Assembly: GCA_963710815.1 (NCBI GenBank)
Contig: CAVQCA010000062.1
Coordinates: 62,001-126,000 of the forward strand
DNA: 64,000 nucleotides
Direction: 5' to 3'
Source: CAVQCA01 sp963710815
GTDB lineage: Bacteria > Pseudomonadota > Gammaproteobacteria > UBA9214
A program made the translations under genes and the position numbers. Below are positions 25,736-34,526 of the stretch, in pieces (position 1 is the first letter of the stretch; each line of letters opens with the position of its first letter). The notes under the pieces are model-generated. The model made no database searches. It had not been told where the DNA came from and saw nothing but the letters and a program-made list of their open reading frames with translations.

Positions 25736-26218
25736 TCAGGACCGGTTTGCCGCGGAATCACCATTGCCGTTCTTTTCATGCGTTGCACCGTCTTCCTGGT
25801 TGGCCATCCACAGATAGAAATCCAGGTCTTCATAGATGTCCGGGATTTCTCCCGTGGCCCGGGCCGTCATCTGCGGTGTCTCCATGAACTCATGCCGCAG
25901 GCCCCACAGGCCGGCCGACAGGGCGATGAGCAGCATGGCCGCGGCTGCGAGCACCGGGTATCGGTGGATGCGCCGCCGTCCGACCGTCATGGCGTGCCGG
26001 CGGACCTGTCTCAGGCCGGCCGACAGGGTGCTGCTCTCTACCGGCCACGATCCCAGTGCATCGGGACCCAGCTGTTCCCATGCATGCAGCTGATCGCGGC
26101 ATCGCGGGCAGGTGTCAAGGTGGCGCTCCAGCCGGGTCCTGACTTCAATGTTGTCATCCAGCAGGCCGGCACGCAAGCGGTCAAGCAATTCCGTATCAGG
26201 ATGTGCCTGTTCATGCAT
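25736..26218 (-). CDS. Anti-sigma factor with zinc-finger-type motif
   Basis: The 160-aa protein shows a ZAS-type anti-sigma site in its N-terminal half (HLDTCPRCRDQL, preceded by a helical region), one membrane helix (YPVLAAAAMLLIALSAGLWGL), and a periplasmic C-terminus containing YEDLDFYLWMANQE, a motif I recall from similar proteins beside ECF sigma genes. In such pairs the cytoplasmic domain holds the sigma factor at the membrane. The ATG lies within the last codons of the sigma gene (8-base overlap, ATGCATGA), giving translational coupling. Confidence 0.85.
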   Translation of the reverse strand: MHEQAHPDTELLDRLRAGLLDDNIEVRTRLERHLDTCPRCRDQLHAWEQLGPDALGSWPVESSTLSAGLRQVRRHAMTVGRRRIHRYPVLAAAAMLLIALSAGLWGLRHEFMETPQMTARATGEIPDIYEDLDFYLWMANQEDGATHEKNGNGDSAANRS

Positions 26219-26846
26219 AGTCCCATACCTCCGCCAGGAGTTTGCGCAGTTCACGCAGCGCGCGATAATGGTGTTGCTTTACGCTGTTTTCCGAACAGCC
26301 GAGCGTCACGGCTGTTTCCCGGGTGGTCATGCCGCGCCATTCCCTGAGCACGAAGACCTGTCGTTGCCGCTCTGACAGGGAATGCAGAGCCTGCGTAATC
26401 TTCTCGCGCAGCTGTACGGCGACCATACCGGCTTCGGGTTCCGTTATATGATCATCCCGATCGTCGGACGGAAGGTCGGGTTCTTCCGTGGCGTTGCCGT
26501 CTTCCCGGCCCTTGCGGAACAGTCCCGTTAACGACACCAGCTTGTGCTTCCCCTGTTCGATGAGACGCCTGCGTCTGACGTCGTTTATCCGGCTGTTCAA
26601 TATGGTTCGAAAGAGCGCGGGCCATTGTTCGGCCGGCTTGTCGCGGTAATATTCGACCAGTCCCAGCATGCTGTCCTGGACCACATCCATGGCGGTCTCA
26701 TGGTGCCACAACGCCGCATAGGCAACGTAGTAGGCATTTTCCCCGTGACTGGCGAAGAATCTGTCCAATTCCTGATTACTCTGGTTGTCAGCCGGCAAGG
26801 CGGTTCCCGTGATTGATATGGCATCCATTACATCAGGTAATGACAT
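26211..26846 (-). CDS. ECF-type RNA polymerase sigma factor
   Basis: The 211-aa protein has a sigma region 2 (ELDRFFASHGENAYYVAYAAL, AMDVVQDSMLGLVEYY), a charged linker, and a sigma region 4 helix-turn-helix (LSERQRQVFVLREWRGM, ETAVTLGCSENSVKQHHYRALREL). It is coupled to the anti-sigma and DUF3106-like genes in a three-gene operon of a type common in gammaproteobacteria. The target genes cannot be told from the sequence. Starts at 26846 and 26828 are both possible, and neither has a clear ribosome binding site. Confidence 0.88.
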   Translation of the reverse strand: MSLPDVMDAISITGTALPADNQSNQELDRFFASHGENAYYVAYAALWHHETAMDVVQDSMLGLVEYYRDKPAEQWPALFRTILNSRINDVRRRRLIEQGKHKLVSLTGLFRKGREDGNATEEPDLPSDDRDDHITEPEAGMVAVQLREKITQALHSLSERQRQVFVLREWRGMTTRETAVTLGCSENSVKQHHYRALRELRKLLAEVWDYA

Positions 26847-27124
26847 GGCGGGTGTAGTAATCACAATGTTCGCCAGCTCACCGCAACCACGCCGCACCGG
26901 GGTCGACCACCCTGCCCATAAGCCGAGCCGCGCATCAGTGATGCCCAGTATAACCAGTTCCGGGCTGGATAGCCGCGCGGCGGCGGACGATGCCGGCTGC
27001 AGCCGGGAGACAATGACCGGGCAGCAGGCCCGAGACCATCAGGGTACTGGGAAGGGCGTGCCGGATCGTCATGTCGCGGTTCCTCTAGGACGTTGATATC
27101 CCTAACGCGGAACCGGAAAAAAGG

Positions 27125-28000
27125 TTAACGGGCCGACAGGCTCCTCAGAATCTGGCCGACACTGACCTGCTGGCTGGCGGTGAGGTCCGGGCGCCAGGCC
27201 ACCTGGCCCGGACCATACAGCAGGATGACGGTCGAACCCATGTTAAACCGGCCCATCTCGTCGCCGCGGCGGAAGCGCGGCGACGGGGCGTCTTCGCCGG
27301 GATATTTCCGTACCTGGATGCCGGTGGCGGGTGGGATCACCCCCTCCCAAACGGTTTCCATGCAGGCCACGAAGATGGCGCCGACCAGAACCATCGCCAT
27401 GGGTCCCGAGGGGGTTTCGAACAGCGTCGCCAGGCGTTCATTGCGCGTGAAAAGCCGGGGGATTGCCCGGGTGGTATGCGGTGCGACACTGAAGAGACGG
27501 CCGGGAATATAGACGGTCTCGACCAGCCGGGCATCGCATGGCATGTGGATCCGGTGATAATCGCGTGGTGACAGGTACAGTGTCGCGAATTCGCCCTGCT
27601 GAAATCCGGCGGACCGACCGGCATCCCCGCCCAGGAGATCAACCAGGGAATAGTCCCGACCCTTCGCCTGCAACAGGCGGCCATCCGTGATGCGCCCGAT
27701 CTGGCTGATACGGCCATCCACCGGACTGGTAATGGCCCGGGGCTCCGCGGGTTGCGGCCGGGCGCCGGGTTTCAGTGCCCGGGTAAAAAAACCATTGAAA
27801 TCCGGATAATGCGCGGGTGAGGTTTGTACCGCCTCCGACATGTCCACGTTGAAGTGCCGGATAAACCGGCTGATCAGCAGATTCTTCCACCAGTGTGCCC
27901 GCCAGCGCGTGGCGAAATATACCAGTCGTGAAAGCAGGTGGTGTGGCAGAACTGCCAGCGGCCAGGATTTCAGCCAGTCGGTCAGGACGCTTGAAGACAT
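27125..28000 (-). CDS. psd: Phosphatidylserine decarboxylase
   Basis: Psd makes phosphatidylethanolamine from phosphatidylserine at the inner membrane. The 291-aa proenzyme shows SPVDGRISQIG (catalytic Asp), LYLSPRDYHRIHMP, the conserved VGAIFVACMETVW segment, and the self-cleavage site GST in FNMGSTVILL. There Ser becomes the pyruvoyl group of the small subunit. The motif reads MGST rather than LGST or FGST, a conservative change. No neighbour of related function is present. Confidence 0.95.
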   Translation of the reverse strand: MSSSVLTDWLKSWPLAVLPHHLLSRLVYFATRWRAHWWKNLLISRFIRHFNVDMSEAVQTSPAHYPDFNGFFTRALKPGARPQPAEPRAITSPVDGRISQIGRITDGRLLQAKGRDYSLVDLLGGDAGRSAGFQQGEFATLYLSPRDYHRIHMPCDARLVETVYIPGRLFSVAPHTTRAIPRLFTRNERLATLFETPSGPMAMVLVGAIFVACMETVWEGVIPPATGIQVRKYPGEDAPSPRFRRGDEMGRFNMGSTVILLYGPGQVAWRPDLTASQQVSVGQILRSLSAR

Positions 28001-28178
28001 CGGTTGTAAACAGTGTCGATGGATCTAATACTGCTGATCAGCGGTGTCGCCGGTCGCCCGCATCACGGCTGCGACGAATTCGTTGCCGGTTCCGTCATCC
28101 CGGGGGATATGACCGGGATTGTCGTATCCAGCTCGTACAGCGGGCCCGGGATGGCGTGCGGAACGGCAGGAGCGTGTT

Positions 28179-28832
28179 TCATCGATTACCGTAAGCCCGT
28201 GAAATCATACCGAAGTCGCTGGCCATATCGGTCGCATCGAGGGGCGGCGTGAATACCGCATGGAACCGCCCGGCCGGGTCGAACAACAAGACGCTGGCGC
28301 CATGGTCCATCGTGTAATTACCGGCCCCGGTATTGTCCTCGACACGCGCAAAGGTGATGCCGACTTGATGTGCCAATGTCCCGATCGCCTCGCTCGTGCC
28401 GGTGACGCCGATGATTCCCCCATTGAACCTGGAGAGGAACTGCCCCAGTTTTTCCGGGCTATCCCGCTCGGGATCGATGGTGATAAAGACGAACTGGACA
28501 TCGTCGGCATGACTCCCGACCTTGCGGGCAACGCTGCTCAGCACTGAAAGGGTGGTCGGGCAGACATCCGGGCAGTGGGTATAACCAAAGAAGACGAACG
28601 ACCAGTGGCCCAGGAGGGATCTGTTGTCAAACACCTTTCCGGTATGATCGGCAAGGGTGAACGGCTGGATATCACGCGGGTTACTGAACACCGTGGCATG
28701 CAGGTCCGACAGCGGGGCGGGCCTGACGAAGAGATGGTCGGCTACCCAATACCCCGTCGCCAGGGCGAGAATGGCGGCGACCAGCAGGGCGGCGATCCGC
28801 GGAATCGAGGGTGTTTTGCCTGGCGTGGACAT
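28179..28832 (-). CDS. SCO1/SenC/PrrC family copper chaperone or thioredoxin-fold protein
   Basis: The 217-aa protein has an N-terminal membrane anchor (IAALLVAAILALATGYWVADHL) and a periplasmic thioredoxin-like domain. The copper ligands of the family are present: CPDVCP in GYTHCPDVCPTTL and the distal His in NYTMDHGASVLLFD. Sco proteins help load the CuA centre of cytochrome c oxidase or handle copper and redox stress. No oxidase gene lies nearby, so the partner is unknown. Confidence 0.9.
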   Translation of the reverse strand: MSTPGKTPSIPRIAALLVAAILALATGYWVADHLFVRPAPLSDLHATVFSNPRDIQPFTLADHTGKVFDNRSLLGHWSFVFFGYTHCPDVCPTTLSVLSSVARKVGSHADDVQFVFITIDPERDSPEKLGQFLSRFNGGIIGVTGTSEAIGTLAHQVGITFARVEDNTGAGNYTMDHGASVLLFDPAGRFHAVFTPPLDATDMASDFGMISRAYGNR

Positions 28833-28944
28833 GGCGGCGCATTATCCCACAGAGTCACTCCCGCTTCACTATTCGTTTAACGGGCAAGGACGGTCACGGG
28901 TCGGTCATGCGTAGTCGTGCAGCCGCCTGCCACCGGAGGACATC

Positions 28945-29955
28945 ATGAATTCTCTGATAACTGTGCGGGATTTTATCCGCCGGGGCGCCAGCCGCTTCGG
29001 TGAAGCAGGGCTGACATTCGGCCACGGCACGGATAATGCGCTGGATGAATCCGCCGTACTGGTGATGTACGCCCTGCACCTCGGCGCAAATCTGCCGGAG
29101 GATTATCTCGATGCCGCCCTGACGGAGTCCGAGCGCGAGGAGGTTACCCGCCTGATCGAGTTGCGTATCGCCACCCGCAAGCCGGCCGCCTATCTTACCC
29201 GTGAAGCCTGGTTTGCCGGGTTGTCCTTTTATGTGGATGAGCGGGTGCTGGTGCCGCGTTCGCCGATCGCGGAACTGATCACCGGCCGGTTTGCGCCCTG
29301 GGTTAGGCCGGAACGGGTCGGCGACATCCTGGACCTGTGTACCGGCAGCGGCTGTATCGCCATCGCCTGTGCCCATGTATTTCCGGAGGCCCGCGTGCTG
29401 GCTACGGATATATCCCGCGATGCGCTGTCCGTGGCGCGGAAAAATATCGACCGTCACGGACTGGGGCAACGTGTGCAACTGCTGGAGAGCAACCTCTTCG
29501 AGGGTATCGATAACCGGCGATTTGACCTGGTCGTCTCGAATCCCCCTTACGTACCGCGTGTGGAAATGCAACAATTACCGGACGAATTCCGCCATGAGCC
29601 GGTCCTTGGCCTGTCCGCCGGCGAGGATGGACTCGATGTGGTGGTGCGGCTGCTCAAGGACGCCTCCAGCCATCTCACGGACGAGGGCATACTCGTGGTG
29701 GAAGTGGGCTGCAGCCAGCAGGCACTGATCGACCGGTATCCCGCTGTCCCGTTTCTCTGGCTGGAGTTCGAGCATGGCGGTGAGGGGGTGTTTCTGCTGG
29801 AGCAGGCCCAGCTGAGAGAGCATCAGCGGGATTTCGACCGCGTGGCAACGCAGCGCGTCGGCCCGCCAGACACGGGAGCGGAACATGTTGACCATGAACG
29901 AGAGGGCAACGACAACCCGGGAGTACGTGGAACTGGTGGATCAGGTGATCTTTGA
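28945..29955 (+). CDS. prmB: Ribosomal protein uL3 glutamine N5-methyltransferase
   Basis: PrmB methylates the Gln of the GGQ-like loop of ribosomal protein L3 using SAM. The protein shows the SAM site ILDLCTGSGCIAIACAHVF, the acidic switch VLATDISRDAL, and the catalytic NPPY in LVVSNPPYVPRVE. Conserved similarity ends near GGEGVFLLEQAQLREHQRDF (about residue 300). The frame continues for another 30 residues or so and overlaps the next gene by 71 bases, making it longer (336 aa) than the usual 300-310. The good ggagg-type site before 28945 supports the start. Confidence 0.93.
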   Translation: MNSLITVRDFIRRGASRFGEAGLTFGHGTDNALDESAVLVMYALHLGANLPEDYLDAALTESEREEVTRLIELRIATRKPAAYLTREAWFAGLSFYVDERVLVPRSPIAELITGRFAPWVRPERVGDILDLCTGSGCIAIACAHVFPEARVLATDISRDALSVARKNIDRHGLGQRVQLLESNLFEGIDNRRFDLVVSNPPYVPRVEMQQLPDEFRHEPVLGLSAGEDGLDVVVRLLKDASSHLTDEGILVVEVGCSQQALIDRYPAVPFLWLEFEHGGEGVFLLEQAQLREHQRDFDRVATQRVGPPDTGAEHVDHEREGNDNPGVRGTGGSGDL

Positions 29956-30211
29956 TCTGAATGAGCTGCTGGCATCGATGGCCTATGATATCGATGATAT
30001 CGCGGACAGCCCGGCCGATCTCGAAGTGCTGTTGAAGGAGGTGCGGGAGCTGCGCCAGTCGATGGCCGACGGGAGCTACCTGTTCGGACGCGAGGACTTG
30101 CCTTTCATGCGTCTGGTGAAAAAAAACAGTGAAAAGACGTTGCCGTTTATACGCCTGTTTTACCGGATAAACCGGACACACAAGCTGGGCCTGGCGATTA
30201 TGGAGGATTGA
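29885..30211 (+). CDS. Conserved hypothetical protein, 108 aa
   Basis: I recall a small, acidic, mostly helical protein family like this beside prmB/aroC in gammaproteobacteria, without a demonstrated role. Recognisable segments are TREYVELVDQVIFDLNELLASM, SMADGSYLFGREDLPFM and THKLGLAIME. No signal peptide or membrane helix is seen. Some database entries for such proteins carry a GspF-like name that the sequence does not justify. The ATG at 29885 has ggag six bases upstream; an ATG at 29894 is an alternative. It overlaps the 3' end of prmB. Confidence 0.72.
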   Translation: MLTMNERATTTREYVELVDQVIFDLNELLASMAYDIDDIADSPADLEVLLKEVRELRQSMADGSYLFGREDLPFMRLVKKNSEKTLPFIRLFYRINRTHKLGLAIMED

Positions 30212-30261
30212 TTTTTGTCAAAGCCGCCCGGGGTTCTTCCGGTTGACCGGGAGGCGCACCG

Positions 30262-30459
30262 CTAGCGCTTGACGCGGTAAATGAGCCCGGGCTTTATCAA
30301 TACCTCATCCCTGTTCAGCTGGTCGAGCGGAAACTCTCCGTCGATGTTTCTGGCGATGCGGTCGAACACATAGGTTCCCTTGTGGGACTGGATGGTCTCG
30401 TGGACGGGATGACCGAGGTACTTGCGAACGCGAGGGGATTGTGCAGAGGATTGCGCCAT
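30262..30459 (-). CDS. Small hypothetical protein, 65 aa
   Basis: The protein (MAQSSAQSPRVRKYL...GLIYRVKR) is basic at the ends and has a central hydrophobic/charged pattern but no known domain. A near-perfect ribosome binding site (aggaga, 6 bases before the ATG) and its position in an otherwise empty gap between convergent and divergent genes support it. It points away from aroC and converges on the 108-aa gene. The function is not recognised. Confidence 0.55.
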   Translation of the reverse strand: MAQSSAQSPRVRKYLGHPVHETIQSHKGTYVFDRIARNIDGEFPLDQLNRDEVLIKPGLIYRVKR

Positions 30460-30595
30460 GTCTGTCTCCTGGTATCCGGTGATGTCCGGTACATGTCATC
30501 TCAAAGCCCATATCGGTCGATAAGTGCACGTTCTTTAATACCGGAGTGGCCGGTAAACACGGGACGCCTGTTCATGAACCCGTTACAATAGGCGC

Positions 30596-31699
30596 ATGTC
30601 AGGAAACAGCTTCGGCAAACTGTTCACGGTCACCAGCTTCGGAGAGAGTCATGGTCCGGCGCTGGGCTGCATCGTCGATGGCTGTCCGCCGGGAATGGAA
30701 CTTTGCGAACAGGATCTGCAACGCGACCTGGATCGCCGCAAGCCCGGCAAATCGCGACATACCACACAACGGCGCGAAGCCGACGAGGTGCAAATACTCT
30801 CCGGGGTCTTCGAGGGCAGGACGACCGGCACCCCGATCGGTCTGCTGATACTGAACACGGATCAGCGTTCGAAAGACTATACCCGGATACTTGACCGGTT
30901 CCGCCCCGGCCACGCCGACTATACCTACCAGCAGAAATACGGGTTTCGCGACTACCGTGGTGGCGGTCGATCATCGGCGCGGGAAACCGCGATGCGCGTG
31001 GCCGCCGGCGCCATTGCGAGGAAATACCTGTTCGAACACTGCGGTATGCGTATTCGCGGCTATCTTGCCCAGCTGGGGCCGGTCCGGCTGGAGTTCAGGG
31101 ACTGGGGTGCGGTCGAAACCAACCCGTTCTTCTGTCCTGACCCCTCCCGTGTGGAGGAACTGGAGCGCTACATGGATGCCCTGCGCAAGGAGGGTGACTC
31201 GATCGGCGCCCGGGTCAACGTGGTCGCCAGCGGCGTGCCGCCAGGATTGGGGGAGCCGGTCTTCGACCGGCTGGATGCCGAAATCGCCCATGCCATGATG
31301 AGCATCAACGCCGTCAAGGCGGTGGAGATCGGTGCCGGTTTCTCATGCGTTGAGCAGAAGGGCACCGAACACCGTGACGAGATCACCCCGGAGGGCTTCC
31401 TCAGCAACAATGCCGGCGGTGTGCTGGGTGGCATTTCCAGCGGGCAGGACATCGTCGCCAGTATTGCCCTGAAACCGACATCGAGCATCCGTCTGCCGGG
31501 CCGGAGCGTCGACGTCCAGGGCGATCCCGTCGAAGTCGTCACCACGGGCAGGCACGACCCGTGCGTCGGGATTCGCGCCACACCGATTGCCGAGGCCATG
31601 CTGGCAATCGTGCTGATGGATCACCTGCTGCGCCATCGCGCCCAGAATATGGATGTAGCATCGCCGACGCCGGCCATCCCGGCCGCCGCGCCGCGATAA
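30596..31699 (+). CDS. aroC: Chorismate synthase
   Basis: AroC is the last shikimate-pathway enzyme and makes chorismate from EPSP with reduced FMN. The 367-aa protein shows the three family signatures: GESHGPALGCIVDG at the start, RPGHADYTYQQKYGFRDYRGGGRSSARET in the middle, and the C-terminal RHDPCVGIRATPIAEAM. Chorismate feeds the trp genes farther along the window, but they are not in one operon. The end is Pro/Ala-rich and slightly longer than E. coli AroC. Confidence 0.96.
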   Translation: MSGNSFGKLFTVTSFGESHGPALGCIVDGCPPGMELCEQDLQRDLDRRKPGKSRHTTQRREADEVQILSGVFEGRTTGTPIGLLILNTDQRSKDYTRILDRFRPGHADYTYQQKYGFRDYRGGGRSSARETAMRVAAGAIARKYLFEHCGMRIRGYLAQLGPVRLEFRDWGAVETNPFFCPDPSRVEELERYMDALRKEGDSIGARVNVVASGVPPGLGEPVFDRLDAEIAHAMMSINAVKAVEIGAGFSCVEQKGTEHRDEITPEGFLSNNAGGVLGGISSGQDIVASIALKPTSSIRLPGRSVDVQGDPVEVVTTGRHDPCVGIRATPIAEAMLAIVLMDHLLRHRAQNMDVASPTPAIPAAAPR

Positions 31700-31752
31700 C
31701 CCGGCCGGCACGCCTCAGAACCTCCGGTCCGTACCCACCGTTTCAACCCGGC

Positions 31753-32886
31753 ATGAACTACTGGCGGCTGTCCGGTTTCTATTTATTCTATTTCGCCACC
31801 CTCGGGGCCCTGGTGCCCTACTGGAATCTCTATCTCAGGTCGCTGGATTTCGGTGTCACCGAGATCGGGGAGCTGACGGCGATCCTCATGGCGACCAAAA
31901 TCGTCGCGCCATATGTCTGGGGCTGGATTGCCGATCATACCGGCCGACGTATCGCCATTGTACGCATGGCCTCCCTGCTGGCGGCGCTCGCCTTTGCCGG
32001 GGTGTTTGCCGGCAGGGGTTACTGGTGGCTTGCCTTCGTGATGTCAGCGTTCAGTTTTTTCTGGAACGCCTCGTTGCCCCAGCTCGAGGCCACGACCATG
32101 AATCACCTGGGCAGCGAGACCCGGCGCTACAGCCGTATCCGTCTGTGGGGTTCCGTCGGCTTCATCCTGACGGTTGCGGGGCTGGGGCCCCTGCTGGATC
32201 GCTATGGTCCCGGCCTGTTACCCGCGGTTCTGCTGGCGCTGTTCACCGCCATCTGGCTGAGCAGTCTGGCCGTGCCGGAATCGGCGTCCGAGCATGGGAA
32301 ACCGGCGCAGGAGCCATTGCGCCGGGTGCTTGGCCGGCCGATGGTGGTGTCCCTGTTCAGCGTCTGTTTCCTGATGCAGGCCAGTCATGGCCCCTACTAC
32401 ACGTTTTTTACCATCTATCTCGAAAACTTCGGGTATTCGCGCACCTCCATTGGACAACTCTGGGCGCTGGGCGTGTTCGCCGAGATCGGCATTTTCATGT
32501 TTATGCCGCGCCTGCTGTCCCGCTTCGGGGCACGCCATCTGCTGTTGGTCGCCACCGGTCTCACTTCCCTGCGCTGGCTGATGATTGCCGTGTTTCCCAC
32601 GCATGTCGGCCTGATCGGGCTGGCCCAGACCCTGCACGCGGGCAGTTTTGGTCTCTACCATGCCGTCTCTATCCATCTGGTCCACCGCTTGTTTACCGGT
32701 ATCCATCAAGGCCGGGGGCAGGCACTGTACAGCAGCGTGAGCTTTGGCGCCGGTGGCGCGGCCGGCAGTCTTGCGAGCGGTTATCTCTGGGAAGGTCTCG
32801 GACCCGAGCCGATGTTTCTGCTCGCTGCCGTGGTCAGCCTCATGGCGCTGGGCGTGGCCTATCGCGGGATCAAGGGAGAAAGTTGA
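31753..32886 (+). CDS. MFS transporter of the PPP/HcaT-like family
   Basis: The 377-aa membrane protein has 11-12 predicted helices. It begins MNYWRLSGFYLFYFATLGALVPYWNLYLRSL and carries the GWIADHTGRR loop between helices 2 and 3 that is typical of the major facilitator superfamily. The overall pattern, including the paired YWNLYL and GPYYTFFTIYL segments, matches the phenylpropionic-acid-permease-like group (MFS_1_like). That group is widespread in non-enteric gammaproteobacteria, and its real substrates are mostly unknown. It begins 54 bases after aroC and may be co-transcribed. Confidence 0.85.
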   Translation: MNYWRLSGFYLFYFATLGALVPYWNLYLRSLDFGVTEIGELTAILMATKIVAPYVWGWIADHTGRRIAIVRMASLLAALAFAGVFAGRGYWWLAFVMSAFSFFWNASLPQLEATTMNHLGSETRRYSRIRLWGSVGFILTVAGLGPLLDRYGPGLLPAVLLALFTAIWLSSLAVPESASEHGKPAQEPLRRVLGRPMVVSLFSVCFLMQASHGPYYTFFTIYLENFGYSRTSIGQLWALGVFAEIGIFMFMPRLLSRFGARHLLLVATGLTSLRWLMIAVFPTHVGLIGLAQTLHAGSFGLYHAVSIHLVHRLFTGIHQGRGQALYSSVSFGAGGAAGSLASGYLWEGLGPEPMFLLAAVVSLMALGVAYRGIKGES

Positions 32887-33064
32887 TCACCATCCCTGCC
32901 TCCCGCACAATCCAGCCTCAATGCCCTGACAATGCATGTGGATCAGGCAAATCGTTGACCAATACCAGCGGAATGCTGCGCCTTTGTGCTGAATACCGGC
33001 GACTGCATGTCGGCCCCTGCGGGCAATCCGGCGCGCGAGTCCTGTATTCGCCGTTCCCATCCTA

Positions 33065-33070
33065 TATAAT
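33065..33070 (+). promoter_or_regulatory. Possible -10 box of leuC
   Basis: A perfect TATAAT lies 38 bases before the leuC start codon, within tatataat. The -35 region 17 bases upstream is poor (ctgtat), so this is a tentative call. No leader peptide or attenuator was found in the 222-base gap before leuC. Confidence 0.35.
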
Positions 33071-33108
33071 CCCACGCCTGAATTTCGCAGACGGCCTTGC
33101 TGATTTCC

Positions 33109-34521
33109 ATGCCCGCCAGAACCCTTTATGACAAACTCTGGGAATCGCACCTCGTCCGGCAGGACGAGGACGGTACCGCATTGCTCTATATCGATCGCCA
33201 TCTGGTGCACGAGGTGACCTCACCCCAGGCTTTCGAGGGGTTGCGTCTGGCCGGCCGCCAGCCCTGGCGGACCGGGTCCATTCTGGCTGTTCCCGACCAC
33301 AACGTCCCGACCACGGAACGCGCGGCCGGTATCGTCGACCCGGTGTCACGCCTGCAGGTGGAGACACTCGGTCGTAATTGCACTGAATTCGGTATCACCG
33401 AATTTTCCATGCTTGATCCGCGCCAGGGAATCGTGCACGTGATCGGGCCGGAGCAGGGCGCCACCCTGCCGGGCATGACCGTCGTGTGCGGTGATTCCCA
33501 CACCTCGACGCACGGGGCATTCGGCGCCCTGGCCTTCGGCATCGGCACCTCGGAGGTCGAACACGTGCTGGCAACCCAGTGCCTGATCCAGAAGAAATCC
33601 GGGAATATGCGCATCGTGGTCGACGGTCGGCTGGCTCCGGGGGTATCCGCCAAGGACGTGATACTGGCGATCATCGGCCGTATCGGCACAGCCGGGGGGA
33701 CCGGTCATGCCGTTGAATTCTGCGGCTCGACCATACGCTCCCTGTCCATGGAGGGGCGCATGACGGTGTGCAACATGGCTATCGAGGGCGGCGCCCGTTC
33801 CGGCATGATCGCCGTGGACGAGGTCACGATCCAATACCTTGCGGGGCGTCCCTTCGCCCCCGCCAGTGAGTTCCGGGACGCGGCAGTCGCCGCATGGACC
33901 GATCTCAAGAGCGACGAAGACGCTGTCTTCGACCGGTCGGTCAGCCTCGACGGCTCTGCCCTGGCGCCGCAGGTGACCTGGGGTACCTCGCCCGAGATGG
34001 TGGCGCCCATCGACGGGATCGTCCCGGACCCGGATGCGGAATCCGACCCCGTCAAACGGGAGGGAATGCACAAGGCGCTGGTCTACATGGGCCTGCAGCC
34101 GGGCATGCCGATCAACGCCATCCGGCCGGACCACGTGTTTATCGGTTCCTGCACCAATGCCCGCATCGAGGACCTGCGGGAAGCGGCTGCGGTGATCAAG
34201 GGCCGAAAGGTGGCGGCGTCGGTTAAACAGGCCCTGGTGGTTCCCGGGTCCGGACCGGTCAAGCGTCAGGCCGAGGCCGAGGGGCTGGACGAGCGGTTCA
34301 AGGCGGCCGGTTTCGAATGGCGGGAACCGGGGTGTTCCATGTGCCTGGCCATGAACGCCGACCGGCTGGCGCCGGGCGAGCGCTGTGCGTCCACATCAAA
34401 CCGGAATTTTGAAGGTCGCCAGGGGCGGGGCGGGCGCACCCATCTCGTCAGTCCGGCGATGGCCGCGGCCGCCGCGGTGGCCGGCCATTTCGTGGATGCG
34501 CGGACGCTGGTGGACGGGTAA
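33109..34521 (+). CDS. leuC: 3-isopropylmalate dehydratase large subunit
   Basis: LeuC with LeuD isomerises 2-isopropylmalate to 3-isopropylmalate in leucine synthesis. The 470-aa protein begins MPARTLYDKLWE. It shows VCGDSHTSTHGAFGALAFGIGTSEVEHVLATQ and the three 4Fe-4S cysteines: one in FIGSCTNARIED and two in EPGCSMCLAMN. An in-frame upstream ATG at 33097 does not fit the family start. leuD follows after 5 bases. Confidence 0.96.
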   Translation: MPARTLYDKLWESHLVRQDEDGTALLYIDRHLVHEVTSPQAFEGLRLAGRQPWRTGSILAVPDHNVPTTERAAGIVDPVSRLQVETLGRNCTEFGITEFSMLDPRQGIVHVIGPEQGATLPGMTVVCGDSHTSTHGAFGALAFGIGTSEVEHVLATQCLIQKKSGNMRIVVDGRLAPGVSAKDVILAIIGRIGTAGGTGHAVEFCGSTIRSLSMEGRMTVCNMAIEGGARSGMIAVDEVTIQYLAGRPFAPASEFRDAAVAAWTDLKSDEDAVFDRSVSLDGSALAPQVTWGTSPEMVAPIDGIVPDPDAESDPVKREGMHKALVYMGLQPGMPINAIRPDHVFIGSCTNARIEDLREAAAVIKGRKVAASVKQALVVPGSGPVKRQAEAEGLDERFKAAGFEWREPGCSMCLAMNADRLAPGERCASTSNRNFEGRQGRGGRTHLVSPAMAAAAAVAGHFVDARTLVDG

Positions 34522-34526
34522 CGGCG

